DNA of 64,000 nt from an uncultured Eubacteriales bacterium (GTDB lineage Bacteria; Bacillota; Clostridia; Oscillospirales; Acutalibacteraceae), in contig CAKSIU010000001.1 of the NCBI GenBank assembly GCA_934463265.1, positions 1-64,000 of the forward strand, read 5' to 3'. Positions 16,574-25,258 of the stretch are shown here, piece by piece (the stretch's first letter is position 1; every line of letters starts with the position of its first letter). The position numbers and the translations under genes were made by a program. Below the pieces are notes generated by a model that was not told where the DNA came from, did not search any database, and worked only from the letters and a program-made list of their open reading frames with translations.

Positions 16574-18682
16574 ATGTTCGAAAACTACAAAAAATTTAAA
16601 ACTGATTTTGCCGGAAGAGAACTTATGGTAGAAACCGGTAAAATCGCTCAACTTGCCAATGGCGCCTGCCTAATCAGGTACGGCGAAACTGTCGTCAATG
16701 TGGCGGTAACGGCCTCTACTGAGCCTCGTGATGGTGTCGATTTTTTTCCTTTATCGGTTGATTTTGAAGAAAAAATGTATGCTGTGGGCAAAATTCCCGG
16801 CTCATTTTTAAAAAGAGAGGGTCGCCCGAGTGAAAAAGCAATTCTTGTTTCTCGCGTTATCGACAGGCCAATTCGCCCGCTTTTTCCAAAAGATATGCGC
16901 AATGACGTCTCCGTTGTGTGCACGGTTATGTCCGTTGACCCGGATTGTTCGCCGGAAATCGCTGCCATGGTTGGAACTTCGGTCGCGCTGAGCATTTCTG
17001 ATATTCCTTGGAACGGCCCAATTTCTGGAGTGAGCGTTGGTTTAATCGACGGAAATTTCATAATTAATCCTACCTCCGAGCAGAAAAAAGTTTCGCAAAT
17101 GGCGGTTACAGTGGCTTCCACCAACAGTCGAATTGCCATGATTGAGGCCGGCGCCAACGAAATCGACGACGAAACTATGTTCAACGGCATCATGGCTGGA
17201 CACGCGGCCAATCAGAAAATTATCGAGTTTATAAAAAATATTCGCGACGAAATTGGCAAAGAAAAATTCACCTACACTACGACTGAGCCCGATGAATCCA
17301 TGGTTCAGGCGGTGAAAGACTTTGCATCTGAGGACTTGAAAATTGCGCTGAACACAAATGATAAAAAAGTCCGCGATGAACGGCTAAGACCCGTCTATGA
17401 GCGAGTTTATGAGCATTTTGCCGAAATTTATCCGGATTCTGAAGCGCAAATTGATGCCTGTATGTACAAGGCACAAAAAAATATCGTTCGTCGCTGGCTT
17501 TTGGACGAGAAAAAACGCGTTGACGGCCGAAAAATGGATGAAATTCGCCCGTTGGCCGCTGAAGTTTCTATTTTGCCTCGAGTTCACGGTTCGGGCTTAT
17601 TCACCCGCGGACAAACTCAAGTTTTAACCGTCGCAACTTTGGGGCCAGTCAGCGACCAACAGGTTCTCGACGGAATTGATGGCGACGAAGAAAAACGTTA
17701 TATTCACCACTATAATTTTCCATCTTTTTCCGTTGGAGAAACTAAACCAAGCCGTGGGCCAGGACGTCGTGAAATCGGGCATGGCGCCTTGGCTGAGCGT
17801 GCTTTGGTACCTGTTATTCCGCCAGTTGAAAAATTTCCATATACAATCCGCGTGGTTTCAGAGGTAGTTTCTTCCAACGGCTCAACATCGCAAGGGTCAG
17901 TTTGTGGCTCAACTCTCGCCTTAATGGACGCCGGTGTCCCGATAACTGCGCCAGTCGCGGGAATTTCTTGCGGACTTATTACCGAGGGCGACCGCTGGAT
18001 GACAATGGTAGATATTCAGGGACTGGAGGACTTTTTTGGTGATATGGACTTTAAAGTTGCTGGCACGCATAAGGGAATTACTGCCATTCAAATGGACCTC
18101 AAAATTGACGGTCTGACGCCTGAAATGATTAAGGAGGCATTCGTCAAAACCCACAAAGCTCGCAACTATATATTGGATGAAATTATGCTAAAAGCGATTG
18201 AAAAACCTCGAGAGGAACTTTCACCTTACGCACCTAAAATGCTATCAATTTTGATTGATGTTGAAAAAATCCGCGATGTTATCGGTTCTGGCGGTAAGGT
18301 TGTTCAAAAAATTTGCGCCGATTGTGACGTTAAAATTGATATTGAAGAGGACGGTCACGTGTTTATTTCTGGACTGGACTCCGACAAATGCAACCGCGCT
18401 TTGCAAATAATTGAATCGATTGTAAGGAACCCTCAAGTAGGTGAAATTTACACCGGCCGAGTCACTCGCATTATGGATTTCGGCGCTTTTGTCGAGTTCG
18501 CACCTGGTAAAGAAGGACTTTGTCACATTTCTCAACTCGATTCAAAACGCACCGAAAAAGTTTCTGATGTCGTTAGTGTCGGCGATGAAATTCTCGTTAA
18601 AATTACTGAAATTGACGACAAAGGTCGCATTAATTTATCCCGGCGTGCGGCAATTTCTGATACAAATCGTTTAAAAAATTAG
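16574..18682 (+). CDS. pnp: Polyribonucleotide nucleotidyltransferase (PNPase)
   Basis: The 702-residue protein has two RNase PH domains (about 10-220 and 310-540) flanking an all-alpha linker, then KH (about 550-610, IRDVIGSGGKVVQKI) and S1 (about 618-690, GRVTRIMDFGAFVEFAPGKEGLCHIS). FSVGETKPSRGPGRREIGHGALAERAL is split by the active-site phosphate loop. It degrades RNA 3' to 5' using phosphate. The start at 16574 follows TTTGGAGG; an earlier in-frame start at 16469 would add 35 unusual residues. Confidence 0.97.
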   Translation: MFENYKKFKTDFAGRELMVETGKIAQLANGACLIRYGETVVNVAVTASTEPRDGVDFFPLSVDFEEKMYAVGKIPGSFLKREGRPSEKAILVSRVIDRPIRPLFPKDMRNDVSVVCTVMSVDPDCSPEIAAMVGTSVALSISDIPWNGPISGVSVGLIDGNFIINPTSEQKKVSQMAVTVASTNSRIAMIEAGANEIDDETMFNGIMAGHAANQKIIEFIKNIRDEIGKEKFTYTTTEPDESMVQAVKDFASEDLKIALNTNDKKVRDERLRPVYERVYEHFAEIYPDSEAQIDACMYKAQKNIVRRWLLDEKKRVDGRKMDEIRPLAAEVSILPRVHGSGLFTRGQTQVLTVATLGPVSDQQVLDGIDGDEEKRYIHHYNFPSFSVGETKPSRGPGRREIGHGALAERALVPVIPPVEKFPYTIRVVSEVVSSNGSTSQGSVCGSTLALMDAGVPITAPVAGISCGLITEGDRWMTMVDIQGLEDFFGDMDFKVAGTHKGITAIQMDLKIDGLTPEMIKEAFVKTHKARNYILDEIMLKAIEKPREELSPYAPKMLSILIDVEKIRDVIGSGGKVVQKICADCDVKIDIEEDGHVFISGLDSDKCNRALQIIESIVRNPQVGEIYTGRVTRIMDFGAFVEFAPGKEGLCHISQLDSKRTEKVSDVVSVGDEILVKITEIDDKGRINLSRRAAISDTNRLKN

Positions 18683-18702
18683 TCAATTTTTGTGCTTTTC
18701 CC

Positions 18703-18741
18703 AGTCAAGTGCAGACTTTTAATCTTCACTTGGCTTTTTTG
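18703..18741 (+). terminator. Terminator after pnp
   Basis: AGTCAAGTG (18703-18711) pairs with CACTTGGCT (18727-18735), followed by TTTTTT. Confidence 0.8.
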
Positions 18742-18831
18742 TTGCTTTAATGGCTTTTTTCTCTGACAAGTTTTCGCCAGTTTCAACATCCCGTCCATGC
18801 TATAATTCTGTTGATTTAAATTTCAGCAACA

Positions 18832-18941
18832 AAAATGGGGCGGGGCATTCAAAATTCCGTATTTTGTGGAATTTTGAACCAAGCTGCGAATTCGTGCAGC
18901 TTGGACGCCCGAAAATTTCGGGCGATGCCCCGCCCCATTTT
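18832..18941. repeat. CLV-B: three-arm cloverleaf element
   Basis: A perfect 17-bp outer stem (18832-18848 with 18925-18941) encloses three hairpins: 10 bp (18849-18858 with 18868-18877), 9 bp (18879-18887 with 18896-18904) and about 8-9 bp (CGCCCGAAA at 18906 with TTTCGGGCG ending 18924). The arms fill the interior with almost no unpaired bases. This is the clearest copy of the family. Confidence 0.85.
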
Positions 18942-18989
18942 AGCTGTAAAATTTAAATTGAATAGTCGAACAAGAAAGGAACTGGCGAT

Positions 18990-19853
18990 ATGACACAGGA
19001 AAAGAACAAAATCATCGAATACAGCGCAGATTATCGCACTGCCGACAAAAAAAACACTATATTCTCTACGGCCACCAAAAGGAACCCAAGCACCAACTTA
19101 GAAAAGATGCCGATAAATAAGGCTAAATTAGGCGTAAAAACTGTAGAAAATATCCATAAACAAAAAGCAACCGATGCAGGAACGATAAAAATTTCAGAAA
19201 TAAACAAAAAGCAACTCGGAATGTATCGAATTTTTTTTGCCGGAATAACCATGATTCTCACCGTTGCGGGCATTATAATCCTCCTTTCGGCGATGAATCG
19301 AACCACTTCTGTCATAAGCGACTCTCCAACTTATACCAAATACAATAATTTTATCGCACCTGTCGTCATGCACGACCCAAAGCCGTTTGCTGACATTTCT
19401 GAGGTGAACTCTGACTTGATAATTTCTTCCAGTATATGGCGAAATATTTTTCAAAACGGCATCGAAAATTACAAAGAATTTGACGAACAAGGTCTAACAT
19501 TAATTCCGCTAAATGATATTCAAAGCGCCGCTACAGATTTGTTTGGCTCCGCATCCACGATAAACACGTCAGAAAACATTTTTGGACCATTTTATTTTTA
19601 CAAAAGCGGTGAGAGCAATTTTCACATAAGCACAATAAGTAATTTAGGCACTTTTGTGCCACATATTGAAGAAATTACCGAAAAAGACAATGAATTAATA
19701 TTGAATGTTTCGTATTTATCTCGAGAAGACAAATTTTTTAGCGCAGGCAATGACAAAGCTGACACGCCTACGCCGGTTAAACAGATGATATACAAAATGA
19801 AGGTGAATCCGGACACAAATAAATATTATATTTCTAAAATAGAAAATAAATAA
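18990..19853 (+). CDS. Unknown single-pass membrane protein
   Basis: The 287-residue protein is not recognised. Residues 1-75 are hydrophilic and basic with Asn, Lys and Thr, about 79-102 form one transmembrane helix (IFFAGITMILTVAGIIILLSAM), and the last 180 residues are a probable extracytoplasmic domain of mixed alpha/beta character with an acidic strand-rich C-terminus (ISKIENK). No catalytic motif is visible. AAGAAAGGAAC precedes the ATG. It converges, with a 2-bp gap, on the unknown operon at 19856-20912. CLV-B lies just upstream. Confidence 0.7.
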   Translation: MTQEKNKIIEYSADYRTADKKNTIFSTATKRNPSTNLEKMPINKAKLGVKTVENIHKQKATDAGTIKISEINKKQLGMYRIFFAGITMILTVAGIIILLSAMNRTTSVISDSPTYTKYNNFIAPVVMHDPKPFADISEVNSDLIISSSIWRNIFQNGIENYKEFDEQGLTLIPLNDIQSAATDLFGSASTINTSENIFGPFYFYKSGESNFHISTISNLGTFVPHIEEITEKDNELILNVSYLSREDKFFSAGNDKADTPTPVKQMIYKMKVNPDTNKYYISKIENK

Positions 19854-19855
19854 AG

Positions 19856-20251
19856 TCAAATTATCAAATACATAAGCGCGACAACCAAACTTATATCGCA
19901 ACCTTCGTCAATTAAAAGCAAAATTAATAATAAAATTAAAGTTTTTTCACTATCTTTTAAAAGTGAAGAAAAAAAATTAAAATTATTATTATTTTTGCTT
20001 AGCATTTGTTTACTATTAGTATTTTTACTATTTTTATCCACATTTTGTATTAACTCCAAATTTTCAGTTTGCTCGATAATATCGGGCTTTTTTTGCGTTT
20101 TATTTTCAAAATTATTGGCTTCATTTGAGTCACTATATCTTGTTCCGGCCACCAACGATTGCTTTGCACGTTTTTGCATTTCTCGCACACGTCTAACGGC
20201 TTCCTGCTGCATTCGCTGCATATCTTCCATATTTTCAAAATTATTTTTCAT
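19856..20251 (-). CDS. Unknown small protein with hydrophobic C-terminus
   Basis: The 131-residue protein is third in a three-gene operon. The first 40 residues form a charged, Met/Arg-rich helix (EDMQRMQQEAVRRVREMQKRAK), followed by an Asn/Lys-rich linker, and the last 30 residues are almost wholly hydrophobic (LILLLILLLIDEGCDISLVVALMYLII), probably a tail anchor or helical hairpin. GAGGTAA precedes the ATG. Function unknown; the sigma-E-like promoter ahead of the operon suggests a sporulation link. Confidence 0.6.
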   Translation of the reverse strand: MKNNFENMEDMQRMQQEAVRRVREMQKRAKQSLVAGTRYSDSNEANNFENKTQKKPDIIEQTENLELIQNVDKNSKNTNSKQMLSKNNNNFNFFSSLLKDSEKTLILLLILLLIDEGCDISLVVALMYLII

Positions 20252-20287
20252 AAATTACCTCAACAAACACAAATCCGAATAAAAATT

Positions 20288-20665
20288 TCAAAAAATTCCC
20301 TGACTTTTTAACACTGGCAAAACTTTGAACACTTGCATCATTTTCATAGATTCGTCTAATTTAGCCTGTCGTTTAGCGCTTAAATGCGGTCGTAATGCGG
20401 TTAGAAGCCGCGTGTTATCGTCCTCTTTATTTATGGAAGAAAGTACCGGCATCAACTTCATGACGGTTTGAATGGCATCTATTGGTATGATATCATTTTG
20501 AGACTCTTCCGTTGGCGGTGTTATCGACTTTTCGGCAGTTTTTGCCTCAGATTTTTCATCAGGATTTTCTACATTCGCGCTTATAAGGTTGCTTAGACTT
20601 TTTATATTTTCCAAACTTTCCTTGTTCGAGAGTAATTCCATCAATTTACCTGCTAAATCGTCCAT
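20288..20665 (-). CDS. Unknown small helical protein
   Basis: The 125-residue protein is the middle gene of the operon. A helical N-terminus (MDDLAGKLMELLSNKESLENIKSLSNLI), a Glu/Pro-rich linker (about 35-58) and a helical C-terminal region with RPHLSAKRQAKLDESMKMM and ending VLKSQGIF are visible. No membrane segment. The stop of the upstream gene at 20667 is one base from this start, so the two are probably translationally coupled. I recall similar proteins in Oscillospirales genomes but no assigned function. Confidence 0.6.
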   Translation of the reverse strand: MDDLAGKLMELLSNKESLENIKSLSNLISANVENPDEKSEAKTAEKSITPPTEESQNDIIPIDAIQTVMKLMPVLSSINKEDDNTRLLTALRPHLSAKRQAKLDESMKMMQVFKVLPVLKSQGIF

Positions 20666-20666
20666 T

Positions 20667-20912
20667 TTACTTTTCTCCCAACAACTTTTTTATCAAACTT
20701 TGCGCCTGCGGTGTGGATAAAATTTTATTTGCTGCGTTTTTATCTGACAATATTTTTTGAATTTTTTGTGCATCATTTTGATTCAAGTTTCCTAATAAAT
20801 TTTCTACATTGCCTGATTTAGTAGCCTTTTTCAGTTCTTCTGGCGTTTTGCCTAATTTATCCGACACCGACTTCAGCAAATTTTCAAAATTCGGATTATT
20901 CGCGTTTGACAT
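20667..20912 (-). CDS. Unknown small helical protein (first gene of operon)
   Basis: The 81-residue protein is entirely helical in character, with repeated leucine patterns (FENLLKSVSDKLGKTPEELKKA then QAQSLIKKLLGEK). No signal peptide or cysteines. It follows an AAGGGGTGA site and a sigma-E-like promoter at 20934-20962. It resembles the next gene in having short amphipathic helices around a polar linker, so the pair may interact. Function unknown. Confidence 0.6.
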   Translation of the reverse strand: MSNANNPNFENLLKSVSDKLGKTPEELKKATKSGNVENLLGNLNQNDAQKIQKILSDKNAANKILSTPQAQSLIKKLLGEK

Positions 20913-20933
20913 ATTTAATCACCCCTTTTTAAT

Positions 20934-20962
20934 ATGGTATGATTCATTTTGAAAAAGTATGA
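20934..20962 (-). promoter_or_regulatory. Sigma-E-like promoter of the unknown three-gene operon
   Basis: Minus-strand TCATACT (20962-20956), 14-nt spacer, CATACCAT (20941-20934). Against the Bacillus sigma-E consensus KMATATT-14/15-CATACAHT this matches 6 of 7 and 7 of 8 positions. A start near 20927 would give a very short leader just containing the ribosome binding site. Confidence 0.45.
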
Positions 20963-21075
20963 AAAATAGTCTTTGGCGCGCAAATAAAATTTCAAAATCA
21001 GGTATATAATGCAAATTTATGGCAAATAATAACTCAACCGATAAATTTTTTTAACTTCGAGGAGGTATGATTTTC

Positions 21076-21510
21076 ATGCAGGAAACCGTAAAAGATATAA
21101 TGTCCAAAGACGTCGTGGCTGTCATGCCAAACGATTCCGCTGAAGTCGCCGCGAAACTCATGTCCGAACACGATATCGGCTCTATTCCGGTAATAGCGGG
21201 CGGCGAATTAAAGGGGCTTTTGACAGACAGAGATATCATTGTTCGGTGCATTTCTAAAGGGAAATCCGCAAACAGCACCAAAGTTTCCGACTTGATGACC
21301 ACCGACGTTGCTTTTGTTACACCAAAAAACAGCGTTCACGATGCTGTCAGTTTGATGGCCGCGGAAAGAGTTAGACGTCTGCCTGTTGTCAATAACGGAT
21401 TTGTCGACGGAATGGTAAGTTTGGCAGACATCGCCAGAATTCATTCCGGACCGGAAATTGCATCTGCTTTAACCGAAATAAGTCAAAAAAATCCATCTCA
21501 CCGCGGATAA
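21076..21510 (+). CDS. Tandem CBS-domain protein
   Basis: The protein of about 144 residues is two CBS domains only. The first has VKDIMSKDVVAV and the typical LLTDRDIIVRCISKG ending; the second starts VSDLMTTDVAFVTP and ends RRLPVVNNG...MVSLADIA. Free-standing CBS pairs bind adenine nucleotides and act as energy or redox sensors on partner proteins. No partner is adjacent. I chose the ATG at 21076, 10 nt after GAGGAGG; the ATG at 21067 is too close to the site. Confidence 0.88.
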   Translation: MQETVKDIMSKDVVAVMPNDSAEVAAKLMSEHDIGSIPVIAGGELKGLLTDRDIIVRCISKGKSANSTKVSDLMTTDVAFVTPKNSVHDAVSLMAAERVRRLPVVNNGFVDGMVSLADIARIHSGPEIASALTEISQKNPSHRG

Positions 21511-21548
21511 ATAGAAGTTACACAGCCTTTTGCCAAGCTAAATACTGC

Positions 21549-21640
21549 ATACCACGCCGTAATCAGAATTTTCTTATTCTGATTACGACCGCACAAAATT
21601 TTTTTGCGCGGTGAGCAATATAAAATTGCTCGCGTGGTAT
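21549..21640. repeat. CLV-C: three-arm cloverleaf element
   Basis: A 9-bp outer stem (ATACCACGC 21549-21557 with GCGTGGTAT 21632-21640) encloses a 12-bp hairpin (21558-21569 with 21576-21587), a second arm closed by CCGC/GCGG (21589-21592 with 21608-21611) with CAAAA/TTTTG inside, and a 7-bp arm (21613-21619 with 21625-21631). Arms abut each other and the outer stem. Confidence 0.85.
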
Positions 21641-21642
21641 TT

Positions 21643-21671
21643 TTGCTGGTAGAAAAAATTTGTGCTATAAT
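21643..21671 (+). promoter_or_regulatory. Promoter of tex, adjoining CLV-C
   Basis: TTGCTG (21643-21648), 17-nt spacer, TATAAT (21666-21671). The -35 box begins 2 bp after the right arm of CLV-C. Confidence 0.7.
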
Positions 21672-21699
21672 AGAAATAAAAAAATAGGTGGAAAAAAAT

Positions 21700-23868
21700 A
21701 TGGACTACATAAAAGAATTGTCGAATCAGTTTGGACTAATGCCTTGGCAAATTGAAAATGTAATAAAACTGATAGACGAAGGAAATACCATTCCGTTTAT
21801 CGCAAGATACCGAAAAGAAGCGCATGGTTCATTGGATGACCAAAAACTCAGAGAAATAAGTGAGCGTTTGGCTTATTTAAGAGGTCTTGACGAACGTAGA
21901 GAAGAAGTGAGAGCGCTAATAATCGGGCTGGACGCGATGACCGACGAAATAAATGCTGCACTCGACGCTGCTCAAACTTTGTCCGAAATAGACGACATTT
22001 ATCGACCTTATCGTCCAAAGCGCAAAACTCGAGCCTCTGTTGCGAAAGAAAAAGGCTTGGAGCCTCTCGCGAATGAAATTTTTGAACAAAAAAAAGATTC
22101 AAAAGACCCGCTAATTATGGCTGAGGCGTTTATAAATGCAGAAAATGGCGTAGAAACCGCTGCTGATGCGCTTCAAGGTGCAATGGACATCATCGCAGAA
22201 AACATTTCTGACGACGCCGGAATCCGCAAAAGACTGCGAGTTGTTGCTATGGCGCAGTCGATTTTGTGCGCTAAGGCTGCCGACGAAAATGCCGATTCGG
22301 TTTACAGACAATACTACGATTATCACGAGCCGGTGGCAAAAGTTGCTAGTCACAGAATTTTGGCCATAGACCGCGGCGAAAAAGAAGAATTTTTGAAAAT
22401 TTCTGTGGACTTTGACATAAATAAAGCGCTTCATATTGTGTGCTCTACTGTGTTAAAACCTGGCTCTCCGTGCACAGAAACCGTGCGTTTGGCCGCCGAA
22501 GATGCTTACAACAGGTTAATATTTCCATCAATAGAGCGGGAAATTCGGAATGAATTAACTCAAAAGGCGCAAGAACAAGCCATGAAAGTGTTTTCGCTTA
22601 ATTTACGGCATTTATTGATGCAGCCACCGGTAAAGGGAAAAGTTGCCATGGGCCTTGACCCCGGGTACAGAACAGGTTGCAAAGTCGCTGTTGTCGATGA
22701 AACCGGCAAAGTTCTCGACACAAACGTGATATATCCAACACATTCTCAGGCAAAAGTCGATGAAGCTAAAAAAATCGTCACCGCATTGATAACAAAATAC
22801 GGCGTGGAAATAATTTCCATCGGCAATGGAACTGCATCAAAAGAAACCGAAATGTTTGTTTCGGACTTGATTCATCAGGAAAACTTAGACGTGGCTTACA
22901 TGGTCGTCAGTGAAGCCGGTGCATCGGTTTACTCGGCGTCAAAGCTGGCCGCCCAGGAATTTCCTGATTTCGACGTGACTTTACGAAGTGCAGTTTCAAT
23001 CGCCAGAAGACTTCAAGACCCGCTGGCAGAATTAGTAAAAATTGACCCAAAAGCAATAGGAATCGGACAATATCAGCACGATATGCCCAAAAAACAGCTT
23101 GACGAGGCTCTGGGCGGTGTTGTTGAGGACTGCGTAAATACTGTCGGCGTAGACTTAAATACCGCGTCACCATCACTTTTATCGCGAGTTGCCGGCATAA
23201 CTCCGACGGTTTCTAAAAATATCGTGAATTACCGCGAGGAAAATGGCGCATTTAAGTCCAGAAATGAGCTGAAAAAGGTTGCGAAACTTGGTCCAAAAGC
23301 ATTTTTACAGTGCGCTGGATTTTTGAGAGTGTCAGAAAGCAAAAATATCCTCGATAACACCGCCGTTCATCCGGAATCTTACGACGCGGCAAAAAAATTG
23401 CTTGATTTATGTGGATATACTCTGGAAAATATTAAATCCGGCGAAATTTGCGAGATAAAAGCCAAAATAAACGAGCTAGGCGAAGATGTTGTCGCTGAAA
23501 AAATCGGAATTGGTGTGCCAACTTTACAAGACATAATCACAGAACTTTTGCGCCCCGGCAGAGACCCTCGAGAAGAGCTTGTTCAGCCGATGTTGCGCAA
23601 AGATGTTCTCGATATGAAAGACTTAAAAGTCGGCATGGAACTCGACGGCACCGTGCGAAATGTTATTGATTTTGGCGCGTTTATCGACATTGGTGTCCAT
23701 CAAGACGGACTTGTTCATATTTCTCAAATTTGCGACAAGTACATAAAACATCCCTCCGAGATTATTAAGGTCGGTGATATTGTTAAAGTCCGTGTTCTTT
23801 CGGTCGATTTGGATAAAAAACGTATCGCTTTAACCATGAAACTGAACAGTCCTGCAGAAGTTTCTTAA
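21700..23868 (+). CDS. tex: Tex family RNA-binding transcription accessory protein
   Basis: The 722-residue protein begins with the Tex N-terminal helices (PWQIENVIKLIDEGNTIPFIARYRKEA), continues through the YqgF-like RNase-H fold (VAMGLDPGYRTGCKVAVVD), a helix-hairpin-helix region (ASPSLLSRVAGITPTVSKNIV) and a C-terminal S1 domain (DGTVRNVIDFGAFIDIGVHQDGLVHIS, two halves). Tex binds nucleic acid and RNA polymerase, like Spt6, and influences transcription and stress tolerance. Translation starts at the ATG after ATAGGTGG. It is a single-gene unit between CLV-C and CLV-D. Confidence 0.95.
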   Translation: MDYIKELSNQFGLMPWQIENVIKLIDEGNTIPFIARYRKEAHGSLDDQKLREISERLAYLRGLDERREEVRALIIGLDAMTDEINAALDAAQTLSEIDDIYRPYRPKRKTRASVAKEKGLEPLANEIFEQKKDSKDPLIMAEAFINAENGVETAADALQGAMDIIAENISDDAGIRKRLRVVAMAQSILCAKAADENADSVYRQYYDYHEPVAKVASHRILAIDRGEKEEFLKISVDFDINKALHIVCSTVLKPGSPCTETVRLAAEDAYNRLIFPSIEREIRNELTQKAQEQAMKVFSLNLRHLLMQPPVKGKVAMGLDPGYRTGCKVAVVDETGKVLDTNVIYPTHSQAKVDEAKKIVTALITKYGVEIISIGNGTASKETEMFVSDLIHQENLDVAYMVVSEAGASVYSASKLAAQEFPDFDVTLRSAVSIARRLQDPLAELVKIDPKAIGIGQYQHDMPKKQLDEALGGVVEDCVNTVGVDLNTASPSLLSRVAGITPTVSKNIVNYREENGAFKSRNELKKVAKLGPKAFLQCAGFLRVSESKNILDNTAVHPESYDAAKKLLDLCGYTLENIKSGEICEIKAKINELGEDVVAEKIGIGVPTLQDIITELLRPGRDPREELVQPMLRKDVLDMKDLKVGMELDGTVRNVIDFGAFIDIGVHQDGLVHISQICDKYIKHPSEIIKVGDIVKVRVLSVDLDKKRIALTMKLNSPAEVS

Positions 23869-23893
23869 CTTCGTAAAAGCAGAAAAATTAAGG

Positions 23894-24012
23894 GGGGCGC
23901 CGTTATCGACATTCTGTCGATAACGAGCACAGATTCATCTGCAAAATTTGAAAATCTGTTTAATCTGTACTCGTAAAAATTTCTAAAAAATTTAGAAATT
24001 TTGCGGCGCCCC
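23894..24012. repeat. CLV-D: three-arm cloverleaf element
   Basis: A 9-bp outer stem (GGGGCGCCG 23894-23902 with CGGCGCCCC 24004-24012) encloses a 9-10-bp arm (23903-23911 with 23915-23923), an 11-position arm with one mismatch (23925-23935 with 23962-23972) and a 12-bp arm (23976-23987 with 23991-24002). Its outer stem shares GGGGGCGCCG with CLV-H although the arms are unrelated. Confidence 0.85.
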
Positions 24013-24064
24013 TCCCATATCCGCAGACAAATTTTTCAAAAAATAAAAGAAAGAGGTAACTACA

Positions 24065-25159
24065 TTGAAATTAGGAATAATAGGTTTGCCAAATGTAGGA
24101 AAAAGCACTCTATTCAACGCGATAACCAACGCCGGCGCACAGGCCGCAAACTATCCATTTTGCACGATAGAGCCAAATATTGGAGTTGTAGCGGTGCCGG
24201 ATAAGCGCTTAGACAAACTGGCTGAAATGTATAATCCAGAAAAGTTCACGCCCGCAACCATCGAGTTTGTAGACATTGCTGGACTGGTAAAAGGCGCCTC
24301 AAAAGGAGAGGGGCTTGGGAATAAATTTTTATCAAATATAAGAGAAGTTGACGCGATAGTTCATGTGGTAAGATGCTTTGAAAATGACGATATCGTGCAT
24401 GTAGAGGGCAACATAGACCCTGCGCGAGACATTGAAACTATAAATTTAGAGTTAATACTGTCTGACATAGAGCTATTAGACAGGCGAATAGAAAAAACAA
24501 AAAAAATGATAAAAGCTGATAAAAAATACTTGGTAGAACTTGAATTTTTTAAGCAATTAAAAGAAACGCTTGAAAGAGGTTTTTCAGCAAGAAGCGTAAA
24601 ATGTACTGAAGAAGAGGCTAAATTATTGGAGTCCGTTGCACTTTTGACTAGTAAACCGATAATTTTCGCCGCTAACATGAGTGAAAAAGATTTTAAATTT
24701 GGAATAGACGACAATAAATTTTTAAATATCGTAAGAGAAATTGCCATAAAAGAAAATGCAAAAGTTCTGCCTATAAGCGCCCAAATCGAAGCTGAAATTT
24801 CAGGACTAGACTTAGACGAAAAAAAACTTTTTCTTGATGATATGGGTCTTTCTGAGTCCGGATTGGACAGGTTAATCACGGCTTGCTATGACTTATTGGG
24901 CTTGATTTCATTTTTGACGGCCGGAAAACCTGAAGTAAGAGCATGGACTATCAAAAAAGGCACAAAAGCTCCCGGTGCTGCAGGAAAAATTCACACAGAT
25001 TTCGAACGTGGATTCATTCGTGCAGAGGTTGTCTCTTTTAACGATTTAGTCTCGTGTGGGTCGATGTCCGCGGCAAAAGAGAAAGGCTTGGTTCGTTCTG
25101 AGGGAAAAGAATATGTCATGAATGACGGCGATGTGGTTTTATTCAGGTTTAATGTGTAA
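24065..25159 (+). CDS. ychF: Ribosome-associated ATPase/GTPase YchF (OLA1 family)
   Basis: The 364-residue Obg-like P-loop protein has G1 GLPNVGKST, G3 DIAGLVKGAS, a central coiled coil (about 130-165) and a C-terminal TGS domain containing AWTIKKGTKAPGAAGKIHTDFERGFIRAEV. The G4 position reads FAANMSEKD, the N-x-x-E signature that gives YchF a preference for ATP. It binds ribosomes and is linked to stress and translation fidelity. The TTG start follows AAAGAGGTAAC. CLV-D lies upstream and H3 downstream. Confidence 0.96.
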   Translation: MKLGIIGLPNVGKSTLFNAITNAGAQAANYPFCTIEPNIGVVAVPDKRLDKLAEMYNPEKFTPATIEFVDIAGLVKGASKGEGLGNKFLSNIREVDAIVHVVRCFENDDIVHVEGNIDPARDIETINLELILSDIELLDRRIEKTKKMIKADKKYLVELEFFKQLKETLERGFSARSVKCTEEEAKLLESVALLTSKPIIFAANMSEKDFKFGIDDNKFLNIVREIAIKENAKVLPISAQIEAEISGLDLDEKKLFLDDMGLSESGLDRLITACYDLLGLISFLTAGKPEVRAWTIKKGTKAPGAAGKIHTDFERGFIRAEVVSFNDLVSCGSMSAAKEKGLVRSEGKEYVMNDGDVVLFRFNV

Positions 25160-25170
25160 AAATTTGGTGA

Positions 25171-25202
25171 AAAGTAGCCGCGCGGTATAGTGCGGCTACT
25201 TT
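25171..25202 (+). repeat. H3: conserved-loop hairpin
   Basis: An 11-bp stem (AAAGTAGCCGC 25171-25181 with GCGGCTACTTT 25192-25202) carries the loop GCGGTATAGT (25182-25191). It lies 12 bp after ychF on the same sense as that gene. Confidence 0.8.
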
Positions 25203-25210
25203 CAACTTAA

Positions 25211-25250
25211 GCAAAAAGAGGCGCACTATACCGCGCGCCTCTTTTTTTGC
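25211..25250 (-). terminator. H4: conserved-loop hairpin, terminator-like
   Basis: AAAAAGAGGCGC (25213-25224) pairs over 12 bp with GCGCCTCTTTTT (25235-25246) around ACTATACCGC (25225-25234). Flanking A- and T-runs make it a good terminator in either direction. Read from the minus-strand XRE gene, the loop is GCGGTATAGT, the same sense as H3 has for ychF. Confidence 0.8.
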
Positions 25251-25258
25251 TGATTAAC

